The notes: generated by a model not told the origin, from the letters alone. Numbered from the stretch's first letter, positions 1 through 11,308 are shown. The stretch is 64,000 nucleotides of DNA from Thiobacillus denitrificans (GCA_002403375.1 DHHQ01000027.1:159179-223178), one strand, 5' to 3'. A program made the numbers and translations.

Positions 1-1227
1 CATCACACTGCACCGCTCGCGATCCGCGAGCGGGTCGCGTTCGGCCCCGACAAGCTGGTGGAAGCGCTGCACGACCTCACGCAGAGCCAGCGCGCGTCCG
101 AAGTCGCAATCCTGTCGACCTGCAACCGCACCGAGCTGTACGTCAACACGCCTTCACCCGACGCCGTGGCGCAGTGGCTCGCCGACTTCCACCACATCGA
201 ACAGCGCGAGCTCGCCCCCTATCTCTACACGCTGCCGCGCGAGCAGGCCGCGCAGCACGCCTTCCGCGTCGCCGCCGGGCTGGACTCGATGGTGCTTGGC
301 GAAACCCAGATCCTCGGCCAGATGAAGCAGGCGGTCGCCACCGCCGAGGAAGCCGGCACGCTCGGCCTGCTGCTGCACAAGCTGTTCCAGCGCACCTTCT
401 CGGTCGCCAAGGAAGTGCGCACCAGCACCGAGATCGGCGCCAATTCGGTTTCCATGGCGGCCGCCGCGGTGCGGCTCGCCGAACGCATCTTCCCCAGCAT
501 CGGGGACCAGGCCTGCCTGTTCATCGGCGCCGGCGAGATGATCGAGCTGTGCATCACCCACTTCGCCGCCCAGCACCCGCGCCGCATGACGGTCGCCAAT
601 CGCACCGCCGAGCGGGCGCGTCCACTGGCCGAGCGCTTCAACGCGGGCGTGATCCCGCTGACGGCACTGCCCGAGGAACTGCCCGCGTACGACATCATCA
701 TCACCTCGACCGCGAGCCCGCTGCCCATCCTCGGCAAGGGCATGCTGGAGCGCGCGATCAAGCAGCGCCGTCATCGCCCGGTCTTCATCGTCGACCTCGC
801 CGTGCCGCGCGACGTCGAAGCCGAAGTGGCCGACATGGACGACGTGTTCCTCTACAGCGTCGACGACCTCGGCCAGGTCGTGCGCGAAGGTCTGGACAAC
901 CGCGTCGCCCAGGTCGCGCAGGCCGAAGCGATCATCGAGACCAGCGTCGAAAACTTCGTGCACTGGATGGAAGGCCGCGAACTGGTGCCGGTGATCCGCA
1001 GCCTGCGTGATTCCGCCGAACGCCACCGCCGCCACGAGATCGAGAGAGCCGAACGGGCGCTGGCACGCGGCGACGATCCGCGCGCCGTGCTCGACGCGAT
1101 GAGCCACGCGCTCGCCAACAAGCTGCTGCACGCCCCCACCCACGCGCTCAACCATGCCACGCGCGCCGAGCGCGAGCAGATCGCCCGCCTGATCCGCCAG
1201 CTCTACGGGCTGCACCAGGACAGTTGA
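1..1227 (+). CDS. hemA: Glutamyl-tRNA reductase, 5' end cut by window
   Basis: NADPH-dependent reduction of glutamyl-tRNA to glutamate-1-semialdehyde, the first committed step of C5 tetrapyrrole synthesis in the cytoplasm. The frame is open from base 1, and the first visible residues (HHTAPLAIRERV) are the family's N-terminal block, so about nine codons lie outside the window. Visible landmarks are STCNRTELY with the catalytic cysteine near visible codon 41, the substrate-binding block GLDSMVLGETQI, the GAGEM turn of the nucleotide-binding domain, and a long charged C-terminal helix typical of the dimerisation region. prfA follows after 10 bp and prmC after that, a common proteobacterial order. 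Confidence 0.97.
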   Translation, partial: HHTAPLAIRERVAFGPDKLVEALHDLTQSQRASEVAILSTCNRTELYVNTPSPDAVAQWLADFHHIEQRELAPYLYTLPREQAAQHAFRVAAGLDSMVLGETQILGQMKQAVATAEEAGTLGLLLHKLFQRTFSVAKEVRTSTEIGANSVSMAAAAVRLAERIFPSIGDQACLFIGAGEMIELCITHFAAQHPRRMTVANRTAERARPLAERFNAGVIPLTALPEELPAYDIIITSTASPLPILGKGMLERAIKQRRHRPVFIVDLAVPRDVEAEVADMDDVFLYSVDDLGQVVREGLDNRVAQVAQAEAIIETSVENFVHWMEGRELVPVIRSLRDSAERHRRHEIERAERALARGDDPRAVLDAMSHALANKLLHAPTHALNHATRAEREQIARLIRQLYGLHQDS

Positions 1228-1237
1228 GGGTCGCCGC

Positions 1238-2320
1238 ATGAAGGCCTCGCTCGCCGACAAGCTCGCTCGCGCCGACGAGCGGCTGCAGGAGATCGACGCA
1301 TTGCTCGCGCAGCCCGAGATCGCGGGCGACATGGACAGCTTCCGCAGGCTCTCCCGCGAGCGCGCCGATCTCGATCCGGTCGTCGCGCTGTACCGCCAGT
1401 ACAGGCAGGTCGAAGCCGACCAGAAGGCTGCGGGCGAGATGCTCGCCGACCCCGAACTGCGCGAACTCGCCGAGGCCGAGCTCGCCGACGGCGAGGCGAA
1501 GGTCGCCAGGCTCGAAACGGCGCTGCAGGCGGCGCTCCTGCCGCGTGACCCCAACGACGAGCGCAACATCTTCCTCGAGATCCGCGCCGGCACCGGCGGC
1601 GACGAGTCCGCGCTGTTCGCCGGCAGCCTGCTGCGCATGTACACGCGCTACGCCGAGCGCTGCGGCTGGAAAGTCGAGATCGTGTCGGAAAATCCCGGCG
1701 AGGTCGGCGGCTACAAGGAAGTCATCGTGCGCATCGTCGGCCACGGCGCCTACTCGCGGCTGAAGTTCGAGTCCGGCGGCCACCGCGTGCAACGGGTGCC
1801 CGAAACCGAGTCGCAGGGGCGCATCCACACCTCCGCCTGCACCGTCGCGGTGATGCCGGAAGCCGACGAGGTCGGCGAGGTCGAGATCAATCCGGCCGAC
1901 CTCCGGATCGACACCTTCCGCGCATCGGGTGCCGGCGGCCAGCACATCAACAAGACCGACTCCGCGGTGCGCATCACCCACCTGCCGACCGGCCTCGTGG
2001 TCGAGTGCCAGGACGACCGCTCGCAGCACCGCAACCGCGCGCAGGCACTCGCCGTGCTGGCGGCGCGCCTGAAGGACCGCGAGCTGCATCAGCAGCAGGC
2101 GGCCGAGGCGAGCACGCGCAAGAGCCTCATCGGCACCGGCGACCGCTCCGACCGCATCCGTACCTACAACTTCCCGCAGGGCCGCGTCACCGACCACCGC
2201 ATCAACCTCACGCTCCACAAGATCGACGCGATGATGGACGGCGACCTGACCGAGCTCGTCGACGCGCTGTCGGCCGAGCACCAGGCCGAACAGCTGGCCG
2301 CGCTGTCCGGGGAAGCGTGA
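1238..2320 (+). CDS. prfA: Peptide chain release factor 1
   Basis: Recognises UAA/UAG stop codons on the ribosome and triggers peptide release. At 360 residues it is the usual RF1 length. The GAGGQHINKTDSAVR block near residues 228-242 holds the GGQ motif that enters the peptidyl-transferase centre and is methylated on its glutamine by PrmC, whose gene is next. The N-terminal helical domain is followed by the codon-recognition domain with the RTGTGGDE-like segment. ATG start 10 bp after hemA. Confidence 0.98.
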   Translation: MKASLADKLARADERLQEIDALLAQPEIAGDMDSFRRLSRERADLDPVVALYRQYRQVEADQKAAGEMLADPELRELAEAELADGEAKVARLETALQAALLPRDPNDERNIFLEIRAGTGGDESALFAGSLLRMYTRYAERCGWKVEIVSENPGEVGGYKEVIVRIVGHGAYSRLKFESGGHRVQRVPETESQGRIHTSACTVAVMPEADEVGEVEINPADLRIDTFRASGAGGQHINKTDSAVRITHLPTGLVVECQDDRSQHRNRAQALAVLAARLKDRELHQQQAAEASTRKSLIGTGDRSDRIRTYNFPQGRVTDHRINLTLHKIDAMMDGDLTELVDALSAEHQAEQLAALSGEA

Positions 2321-2321
2321 G

Positions 2322-3218
2322 GTGAGCGGCGCGGCGGCGACCGTCGCCGGGCTGCTGCACGACGCGACCGCGCGGCTGTCCGACGCGCTCGGCCTCGAGC
2401 GACGCGAGGCCCGCATCGAGGCGCGCGCGCTGGCGGTGCATGCCTGGGGGGTCGAAACCGCCTGGCTGATCGCGCACGACACCGATCGTCCCTCCCCCGC
2501 CCAGGCCGCCACCTTCCACGCCCTGCTCGAGCAACGGCTCGCCGGCCGGCCCGTCGCCTACCTCACCGGGATACGTGAATTCTACGGGCGCGCCTTCGCG
2601 GTCGGCCCGGATGTCCTGATTCCGCGTCCCGAGACCGAACTGCTGGTCGACGAGGCACTCGGCCACCTGCCCCCCGGCCGCCCGCTGCGCGTCCTCGACC
2701 TCGGCACCGGAAGCGGCTGCGTGGCCGTCACCCTCGCGCTCGAGCGCCCGCAGGCGATCGTCACCGCTGTCGACCGTTCGCCGGCGGCCCTGGCGCTCGC
2801 CCGGCGCAACGCGGACGCGCTGCGCGCGCCCGTGCGCTTCCTGCTCAGCGACTGGTTCGACGCGGTCGCCGGGGAGCGCTTCGACCTCATCGTCGGCAAC
2901 CCCCCCTACATCGCCGCCGCCGATCCCCACCTCGGCCGCGGCGACGTGCGCTTCGAACCGCTCGCCGCCCTGGCATCCGGAGACGACGGCTTCGCCGATC
3001 TGCGGCGGATCATCCGCGACGCCCCCGCCCATCTCGCGGCGGGCGGCTGGCTCTGGCTCGAGCACGGGTTCGAGCAGGCCGACGGCGCCCGGCGCCTGCT
3101 CCAGGAGGCCGGGTTTCATGAGGTGGACACGCGAGCCGACGCGGCCGGGCTGCCGCGCATCAGCGGCGGCCGGGTGTCGGAAAATTTTACAGACGGCCGA
3201 CCCTGTCCTAAGCTGTGA
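2322..3218 (+). CDS. prmC: Release factor glutamine methyltransferase PrmC
   Basis: S-adenosylmethionine-dependent N5-methylation of the GGQ glutamine in release factors. The 298-residue protein has an N-terminal helical release-factor-binding domain (about 1-90), then a Rossmann methyltransferase domain with the SAM loop DLGTGSGCVAVTLA and the active-site NPPY motif that holds the glutamine. GTG start one base after the prfA stop, so translation is probably coupled to its substrate gene. Confidence 0.96.
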   Translation: MSGAAATVAGLLHDATARLSDALGLERREARIEARALAVHAWGVETAWLIAHDTDRPSPAQAATFHALLEQRLAGRPVAYLTGIREFYGRAFAVGPDVLIPRPETELLVDEALGHLPPGRPLRVLDLGTGSGCVAVTLALERPQAIVTAVDRSPAALALARRNADALRAPVRFLLSDWFDAVAGERFDLIVGNPPYIAAADPHLGRGDVRFEPLAALASGDDGFADLRRIIRDAPAHLAAGGWLWLEHGFEQADGARRLLQEAGFHEVDTRADAAGLPRISGGRVSENFTDGRPCPKL

Positions 3219-3321
3219 GCAAAGGAGGCCGCTGTATGCGGCCCGTAGCGGCACTTTCGCAGCCACTGGCGCAAATCTTGCTGCGTCGCCAGCGAGCGAA
3301 TCTCACCCAAGAAGGCCAGTC

Positions 3322-3975
3322 ATGCCCACACATCCGGACAATGAGATCCCCAAGCACGACCCGCAAGGCGTCGATCTTTCGCGCCGCAAGCTCGGAATGG
3401 GCCTGGGCGTGTCGGCAGTCTTTACACTGGCGAGCCGCCCCGTGCTCGCCGCCGAGTGCCTGGCCGCCTCGTCCGCGGCGTCCGGCAACCTGAGCACGCA
3501 CGGCGCGGTGCCGCAGTGCACCGGCCTCACGCCCGCCCAGTGGGTCGCGCTCGCGCAGAACACCCGGCCGAACGCTCCCGACAGTCCCACCCAGAACGGT
3601 TTCCCGGGCGGAAACGTGAAATTCCACGACGCCTTCGCCAGCGGGGGAAGCGCCAACTGGGGCCAGACCCGCCTCTACGGGGTCATGGCCGACGGCACCG
3701 GCGCCAGCTCCGGCCGCGGCGGTTTCCTCGGCTCGCCCGACAACGAGCAGGCGGCGACGGTCCCCGCAAGCGGGCCGAACCCCGTCTCCATGGAGTTCGC
3801 CGCCACGCTCCTGAACATCCGCGACGGGCGCGTTCCCGACGCAGTATTGAGCGAAACCCGCCTGCTGCAGATGTGGAACGAGTGGCTGATCTCGGGCACC
3901 TACGCGCCGATGGCCGGCGCGACCTGGGGCACCGACCAGATCGTCGCCTATCTGCGCACCCTCCAGGGCGTCTGA
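3322..3975 (+). CDS. Exported protein of unknown function, twin-arginine type signal; first gene of HPr-rel-A cassette
   Basis: 217 residues, not recognised as a named family. Seen directly: LSRRKLGMG followed by a hydrophobic stretch and an ALA-like end near residue 45 (RPVLAAEC), which looks like a twin-arginine export signal. The mature part has only two cysteines (AEC and VPQC), is rich in G/S/N/T, and contains LTPAQWVALAQN and MWNEWLISGTYAP. The start chosen is the ATG after GAAGGCCAGTC; the frame is open farther upstream into prmC. The PqqD-like gene starts 6 bp after its stop, so the four genes to 6258 look like one unit. It could be the substrate handled by the kinase and PqqD-like proteins; that is inference from context. 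Confidence 0.75.
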   Translation: MPTHPDNEIPKHDPQGVDLSRRKLGMGLGVSAVFTLASRPVLAAECLAASSAASGNLSTHGAVPQCTGLTPAQWVALAQNTRPNAPDSPTQNGFPGGNVKFHDAFASGGSANWGQTRLYGVMADGTGASSGRGGFLGSPDNEQAATVPASGPNPVSMEFAATLLNIRDGRVPDAVLSETRLLQMWNEWLISGTYAPMAGATWGTDQIVAYLRTLQGV

Positions 3976-3981
3976 CCGGGT

Positions 3982-4233
3982 GTGCGCTTCCAGCTGAAAG
4001 AGTACGCATCCGAAGCGGTCGCCTACGACACGGAATCCGGCGACACGCACTATCTCGCGCCGCTCGCCTTCTCGCTGTACCAGCTTTTCCGCGAGCACCC
4101 CGGATTGCCGCGCAAAGCCGCCGGGCAGTTGCTGGCTCGGCGCCATGGCATCGAGCCCGACCCGTCGCTCGACGCCGAGATCGACGAAACGCTCGAGGGG
4201 CTGGTGCGCATCGGCCTGATCCATCTCGAATGA
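3982..4233 (+). CDS. PqqD-like small protein (HPr-rel-A system)
   Basis: 83 residues, GTG start. The pattern is that of a PqqD winged-helix: an initial beta strand, AYDTESGDTHYLAPLAFSLYQLF, then a helical C-terminal half ending LEGLVRIGLIHLE. PqqD proteins bind leader peptides and present them to modifying enzymes. A distinct PqqD branch is known to travel with HprK-related kinase A (HPr-rel-A system), and the next gene is such a kinase, overlapping by 4 bp (ATGA). What peptide it binds cannot be read from the sequence; the exported protein just upstream is the obvious candidate. Confidence 0.85.
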   Translation: MRFQLKEYASEAVAYDTESGDTHYLAPLAFSLYQLFREHPGLPRKAAGQLLARRHGIEPDPSLDAEIDETLEGLVRIGLIHLE

Positions 4234-5156
4234 AGCTGCTGCAACTCCCGCACGCCGAGCTGCGCGAACGCCTGCGCGACACCGGCATCTGGCTCCGCAC
4301 CGGCCCGTTCTCGCTGCAGATCCGCTCGCGCGTGCCGAGCGTGGCCGAGGGCCTGGCCGAGCTTTACGGACAGTTCGAGGTCCGCCATCCGCGCGAGACC
4401 TTCGCCGACTTCCACGTGGAAGTGAATGCGCCCGGTGCCCTGCGGCGCTGGCTGCGGCCGCAGGTCGACTTTTCCTTCGACGGGCAGCTGCCGTTCAAGC
4501 CCCTGCCCTACGGCCAGGCCTACCCGATGCTCGAATGGGGCCTCAACTGGTGCGTGTCGATGCACGCGCACCACTACCTCGTGATCCACGCGGCGGTGGT
4601 GGAAAAGAACGGCGGCGCGGCGATCCTGCCGGCGCCGCCCGGATCGGGCAAGAGCACGCTGACCGCCGGCCTGGTGCTGTCGGGGTGGCGCCTGCTGTCG
4701 GACGAACTCGCGCTGGTCGACCGCAGGAGCGGCATGATCCATCCGCTACCGCGCCCAGTGAGCCTGAAGAACGCGTCGATCCCGCTGATCCGGGCGTTCA
4801 GCCCCGAGGCCTTCATCAACCGCCCGTCGCACGACACCGCCAAGGGCACCGTCGCCCACATGCGTCCGCCCAAGGAGAGTGTGCGCCGCCAGCACGAACC
4901 CGCGCGGCCCGCCTGGGTGATCTTCCCGCGCTGGATCGCGGGTGCCACCACCGCGCTGACGCCCCGCTCGCCCGCCCAGACCTTCATGTTCCTGGCGCAG
5001 AACGCGTTCAACTACAGCCACCTCGGCGCCGACGGCTTCCGCACCGGCACCCGCCTCATCGACGAGGTGGCGTGCTACGACTTCGCCTACAGCCGCCTCG
5101 ACGAGGCCGTGCGGACGTTCGACCGCCTCGCCGACGCGCACGCCGGAGCCGACTGA
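4230..5156 (+). CDS. HprK-related kinase A
   Basis: 308 residues; ATG overlaps the stop of the PqqD-like gene. The P-loop APPGSGKSTL (about residues 134-143) is followed by LSDELALVD, the same order as in the catalytic core of HPr kinase/phosphorylase. The N-terminal half (about 1-115) is a separate all-beta/alpha region that replaces the HprK N domain. No HPr or phosphotransferase gene lies nearby, so its substrate is probably not HPr. Together with the PqqD-like and nucleotidyltransferase genes it matches the described HPr-rel-A gene set, whose biochemical role is unknown. Confidence 0.88.
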   Translation: MKLLQLPHAELRERLRDTGIWLRTGPFSLQIRSRVPSVAEGLAELYGQFEVRHPRETFADFHVEVNAPGALRRWLRPQVDFSFDGQLPFKPLPYGQAYPMLEWGLNWCVSMHAHHYLVIHAAVVEKNGGAAILPAPPGSGKSTLTAGLVLSGWRLLSDELALVDRRSGMIHPLPRPVSLKNASIPLIRAFSPEAFINRPSHDTAKGTVAHMRPPKESVRRQHEPARPAWVIFPRWIAGATTALTPRSPAQTFMFLAQNAFNYSHLGADGFRTGTRLIDEVACYDFAYSRLDEAVRTFDRLADAHAGAD

Positions 5157-5157
5157 G

Positions 5158-6258
5158 ATGCGCCCCGCCGACGACCTGCTGGTCCGCGCCCTGAGGGCCC
5201 CCGAAGGCGTCGCGACCCTTTCGCTCGCACAGTGGGATCGCCTGGTCAGGCAGGCGCGCCACGCCGGCCTGCTGGCGCGCCTGCACGGTCGCCTGGACGC
5301 ACTCGGCCTCGTCGACGCGATCCCCGATCCGGCACGCTGGCACTTCGAGGCCGCGACGACGCTTGCGCACAAGCAGCAGGTCGCCGTGCGCTGGGAGGTC
5401 GGCCAGATCCGCGACGCCCTCGCCACGCTCGACGGCCCCATGGTCGTGATGAAGGGCGCGGCCTACGTGATCGCTGGACTCCCCGCCGCGCGCGGGCGGC
5501 TGTTCAACGACATCGACATCCTGGTGCCGCGCCGGCTGCTGAACCAGGCGGAAGCCGCGCTGATGCTGGCGGGCTGGCACGCGAGCGGGCTGTCCGCCTA
5601 CGACGAGCGCTACTACCGACGCTGGATGCACGAGATTCCGCCGATGCGGCACCTGCGGCGCGCCACCGTGATCGACGTGCACCACGCCATCCTGCCGGAC
5701 ACCGCGCGCGATTTCCCCGACCCCGAGAAGCTGCTCGGCCGCATCGTTCCGGTCGCGGGGCTGCCGCGCGTATACGTGCTGTCCGCCGAGGACCGCATCC
5801 TGCATTCGGCCACGCACCTGTTCCACGACGGCGAGCTGCCGCACGGGCTGCGCGACCTCTCCGACCTCGACCTGCTGCTGCGCCACGAATCGGCTGCGGC
5901 CGGGTTCTGGCCACGGCTGGTCGCGCGCGCCGGCGAGCTGCAGCTCGGCCGCCCGCTCTTCTACGCACTGCGCTACGCGAGGCATTTCCTCGCCACCCCG
6001 GTGCCCGCCGAGGTATGGGACGCGCTGCGCCCGGCCGCGCCTTCTCCCCTGCTGCTGCGGGTGATGGACGGCATGTTCAGCCGCGCGCTGGCCCCCCTGC
6101 ATGCGAGCTGCGACGACGCGCTGAGTCCACTCGCGCGCCAGGCGGCCTACGTCCGCGCCCACTGGCTCAGGATGCCCGCGCACCTGCTGCTGCCACACCT
6201 GTTCCACAAGGCCTTCGTCAGCCCCTGGCAGGACGCCGAATCGCCCAGGGCCGCTTGA
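5158..6258 (+). CDS. Nucleotidyltransferase-like protein (NTP_transf_5 type), HPr-rel-A cassette
   Basis: 366 residues; starts one base after the kinase stop. The core reads VVMKGAAYVIAGL...RLFNDIDILVP, where DIDILV is the metal-binding DxD of the polymerase-beta nucleotidyltransferase fold, as in the NTP_transf_5 family often found beside peptide- or polysaccharide-modifying genes. Further conserved-looking segments are VIDVHHAI and ILHSATHLFHDGEL. Probable role is transfer of a nucleotidyl group to a small molecule or protein; the substrate is unknown. Last gene of the cassette; a strong promoter for grxD overlaps its end. Confidence 0.8.
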   Translation: MRPADDLLVRALRAPEGVATLSLAQWDRLVRQARHAGLLARLHGRLDALGLVDAIPDPARWHFEAATTLAHKQQVAVRWEVGQIRDALATLDGPMVVMKGAAYVIAGLPAARGRLFNDIDILVPRRLLNQAEAALMLAGWHASGLSAYDERYYRRWMHEIPPMRHLRRATVIDVHHAILPDTARDFPDPEKLLGRIVPVAGLPRVYVLSAEDRILHSATHLFHDGELPHGLRDLSDLDLLLRHESAAAGFWPRLVARAGELQLGRPLFYALRYARHFLATPVPAEVWDALRPAAPSPLLLRVMDGMFSRALAPLHASCDDALSPLARQAAYVRAHWLRMPAHLLLPHLFHKAFVSPWQDAESPRAA

Positions 6259-6282
6259 CTCGGTTCCGGCCCTGCGTATAAT
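6255..6282 (+). promoter_or_regulatory. Sigma-70 promoter for grxD
   Basis: TTGACT at 6255-6260 and a perfect TATAAT at 6277-6282, separated by 16 bp, 40 bp upstream of the grxD start. The -35 box overlaps the stop codon of the nucleotidyltransferase gene. An AGGAG ribosome binding site follows at about 6311. Confidence 0.8.
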
Positions 6283-6321
6283 TCCCGAGTATTCCACTCA
6301 AGTATTGTTCAGGAGCCCCGC

Positions 6322-6642
6322 ATGACCCCTCTCGATCGCATCCGTGACCAGGTCACCAACAACACCGTCGTGCTGTACATGAAAGGCACCCCGCAGTTTC
6401 CGCAGTGCGGCTTCTCGGCGCGCGCCGCCCAGGTCCTGCAGGCCTGCGGCGTGAAGGATTTCCTCGCGGTGAACGTGCTGATGGATCCGGAAATCTTCGA
6501 AAACCTGAAGTACTACGCCAACTGGCCGACCTTTCCGCAGCTCTACGTCAAGGGCGAGCTGATCGGCGGGTCCGACATCATGCTCGAGATGTACCAGAAG
6601 GGCGAAATCCAGAAGCTGCTGGCCGAAGCGCAAGCCGCCTGA
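6322..6642 (+). CDS. grxD: Monothiol glutaredoxin, Grx4 type
   Basis: 106 residues with the CGFS active site (QCGFSARA) diagnostic of monothiol glutaredoxins, which bind and deliver [2Fe-2S] clusters as glutathione-ligated dimers. TVVLYMKGTPQFPQCGFS, the NWPTFPQLY cis-proline loop and the GGSDIMLEM glutathione-binding segment are all present. It has its own promoter (6255-6282) and is closed by a terminator at 6658-6688. Confidence 0.97.
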   Translation: MTPLDRIRDQVTNNTVVLYMKGTPQFPQCGFSARAAQVLQACGVKDFLAVNVLMDPEIFENLKYYANWPTFPQLYVKGELIGGSDIMLEMYQKGEIQKLLAEAQAA

Positions 6643-6657
6643 GCCGGGCCAGCCCGC

Positions 6658-6688
6658 AAAAAAAGCCGACCCCGGGTCGGCTTTTTTG
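6658..6688. terminator. Bidirectional rho-independent terminator between grxD and ntrC
   Basis: Stem GCCGACC/GGTCGGC (6665-6671 and 6675-6681) with a 3-base loop, flanked by an A tract on the left and a T tract on the right. It can therefore end transcription of grxD on the plus strand and of ntrC on the minus strand. Confidence 0.9.
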
Positions 6689-6706
6689 TTGCCTGGCGCG
6701 CAGCCC

Positions 6707-8125
<1,419 letters not shown>

Positions 8126-8130
8126 GGCGT

Positions 8131-9222
8131 TCAGGTGGGTAGCGGCAGGAAGATGGAAAAAACGGTGTGGCCGGGGCGGCTCTCGCAATCGATGGTGCCG
8201 TGGTTCTGCGCGACCAGCGTCTGCGCGACCGCGAGGCCGAGCCCGCTGCCCCCCTCGCGTCCCGACACCAGCGGATAGAAGATCTGCTCGCGGATCTCGT
8301 CGGGGATGCCGGGGCCGTTGTCGATGATCTCGATCCGCATGCCAAGACGGTAGCGGCGGCTCTCGAGCGTGATCTGGCGGGCCACCCGGGTGCGGAAGAC
8401 GATCTCGCACGGTCCGTGCCCATGCCCGTTGCCGTGCCCATGCCCGTGACCGTGCATTGCCTGCACGGCGTTGCGCGCGATGTTCAGCGTCGCCTGGATC
8501 AACTGCTCGGCGTCGGCGCGGATCTCGGGCAGGCTGATGTCGTAGTCGCGACGCACGGTCACGCTCGGCGTCTCCGCCAGGATCAGGCTGCGGACGCGCT
8601 CCAGGACTTCGTGGATATTGACCGCACCATAATGGGGCATGCGGTGCGGCGTCAGCAGACGCTCCATCAGCGACTGCAGACGGTCCGATTCCTTGATGAT
8701 GACCTGGGTGTATTCGCGCAGGCTCTCACGCGGCAGTTCGTGCTCGAGCAGCTGCGCCGCGCCGCGGATGCCGCCGAGCGGATTCTTGATCTCATGGGCG
8801 AGATTGCGCAGCAGCTCGCGGTTCGCCTCCTGCTGCATGCGCGCCTGCTCGAGGCGGGCGATGCGCATGTGGGGATCGACCGCCCGCATCTCGAGCAGCA
8901 CGGCGTGCGGCGGGTTCTCCAGCGGGGACACGCTGCAGCCGACCCGGATGGGCGGATGTCCGCTCACCGTGACGTCGAGTTCGTACTCGATGACGGTTTC
9001 CTGCTCGGTGCGCGCGGTGCGGATCGCAGCGAGCAGTTCGGGGCTGCGCTCGAAGACGTGGTCGGCATCCTCGCCGACCAGCAGGGCGCCTGACACCCCC
9101 AGCAAGGTCTCCGCCGCGGGGTTGACGTAGAGGATGCGGCCGTCGGCATCGAGCAGCACGGTGCTGGTCGATAGGCAATCAAGTCCGGAAAACGTGCTCG
9201 GGGAAGACGTCATGAGGGGCAT
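8131..9222 (-). CDS. glnL: Nitrogen regulation sensor kinase NtrB
   Basis: 363 residues. PAS-like N-terminal domain (about 10-120: ILYVNPAAETLLG), dimerisation/phosphoacceptor block LAHEIKNPLGG with the histidine near residue 141, N box NIARNAVQA, and G boxes DNGPGIP and GGSGLGLA. Controls phosphorylation of NtrC according to nitrogen status through PII. Oddity: a His-Gly repeat (HGHGHGHGNGHGHG) sits just after the N box. The start could also be the internal ATG at 9213. It lies between the DUF4124 gene and ntrC, all on the minus strand. Confidence 0.96.
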   Translation of the reverse strand: MPLMTSSPSTFSGLDCLSTSTVLLDADGRILYVNPAAETLLGVSGALLVGEDADHVFERSPELLAAIRTARTEQETVIEYELDVTVSGHPPIRVGCSVSPLENPPHAVLLEMRAVDPHMRIARLEQARMQQEANRELLRNLAHEIKNPLGGIRGAAQLLEHELPRESLREYTQVIIKESDRLQSLMERLLTPHRMPHYGAVNIHEVLERVRSLILAETPSVTVRRDYDISLPEIRADAEQLIQATLNIARNAVQAMHGHGHGHGNGHGHGPCEIVFRTRVARQITLESRRYRLGMRIEIIDNGPGIPDEIREQIFYPLVSGREGGSGLGLAVAQTLVAQNHGTIDCESRPGHTVFSIFLPLPT

Positions 9223-9233
9223 GACACCATATA

Positions 9234-9249
9234 AGCACCGATTGTGCCA
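9234..9249 (-). promoter_or_regulatory. Possible sigma-54 promoter ahead of ntrB
   Basis: On the minus strand TGGCACAATCGGTGCT matches the -24/-12 pattern with GG and GC exactly 10 bases apart; the -12 part (GTGCT) is weaker than TTGCW. The predicted start would be near 9223, leaving almost no leader before the ATG at 9222 and about 10 bases before the one at 9213, so this may be coincidental. Confidence 0.35.
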
Positions 9250-9292
9250 GCGCTCCCGTGCATTGCCCCCGGTGCCGGAAAGCGGGGAAAGG

Positions 9293-9769
9293 CTACTTCA
9301 GGTTGGCCAGTTCGCGCTGGATCGAAACGACGTTCTGCTCGTGCCGCTGCACGGTTGCGCGCAGCGTCTCAACCCGGTTGCGATAGGTCGCGTCGGTCTC
9401 GCGCTCGCCGGGCTGCAGCCGCTCGCCGAGCGCGAGCTGGCGGCGCGCTTCTTCGGCGTTGCGCCGCTCGCTGGAGATTTCGTCCTGCAGGACCTGGCGC
9501 CGGATGTCGTCGCGACGCTTCTGCGTGCCCGCATCGATGCGCGGAAATTCGGCCGGGCTCGGCTGATACGACGCCTTGCTGGGGGACTTGCTTGCGCGCG
9601 CGGCCGGCAACGGGGCGGGCGCGCCCGGCAGCTCGATGCGCTTTCCTCCCTTGCGGTAGACATCGCTGAAGGTCACCTGCCCGTTCTCGTCGACGTACTT
9701 GTAGATCTCCGCCTGCACGGGCGCAGCCAGGATCAGGCACAGCAGGAAGGGGAAGCGGGCGATCTGCAT
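9293..9769 (-). CDS. DUF4124 exported protein
   Basis: 158 residues. Signal peptide at 1-20 (FLLCLILAAPVQA), then the DUF4124 signature EIYKYVDENGQVTFSDV, a small beta domain of unknown function frequent in betaproteobacteria. The C-terminal half (about 85-158) is highly charged and probably a coiled coil. It lies between glnA and ntrB on the same strand, an arrangement that may separate high-level glnA transcription from ntrBC; whether it takes part in nitrogen control is unknown. Confidence 0.88.
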   Translation of the reverse strand: MQIARFPFLLCLILAAPVQAEIYKYVDENGQVTFSDVYRKGGKRIELPGAPAPLPAARASKSPSKASYQPSPAEFPRIDAGTQKRRDDIRRQVLQDEISSERRNAEEARRQLALGERLQPGERETDATYRNRVETLRATVQRHEQNVVSIQRELANLK

Positions 9770-9849
9770 GGGGAACGAGTGTAGCCTACCCCCTCATTTC
9801 GGACAAAAGCCGGGAATCTTGACGCTCGCCGCGTCGCGCGCCGGGCCGG

Positions 9850-9885
9850 AAAAGAAAAAGGGCGGCCGAAGCCGCCCTTTTCCGG
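9850..9885 (-). terminator. Terminator downstream of glnA
   Basis: Minus-strand stem AAAAGGGCGGC / GCCGCCCTTTT around a 4-base loop (9867-9870), followed by TTTTTCTTTT. It lies 14 bp after the glnA stop. Confidence 0.9.
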
Positions 9886-9898
9886 GTGCGCGATCGCC

Positions 9899-11308
<1,410 letters not shown>

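Noticed and set aside
154..1644. Long minus-strand open frame opposite hemA and prfA
   Set aside because: Overlaps two certain genes on the other strand and has no family resemblance.
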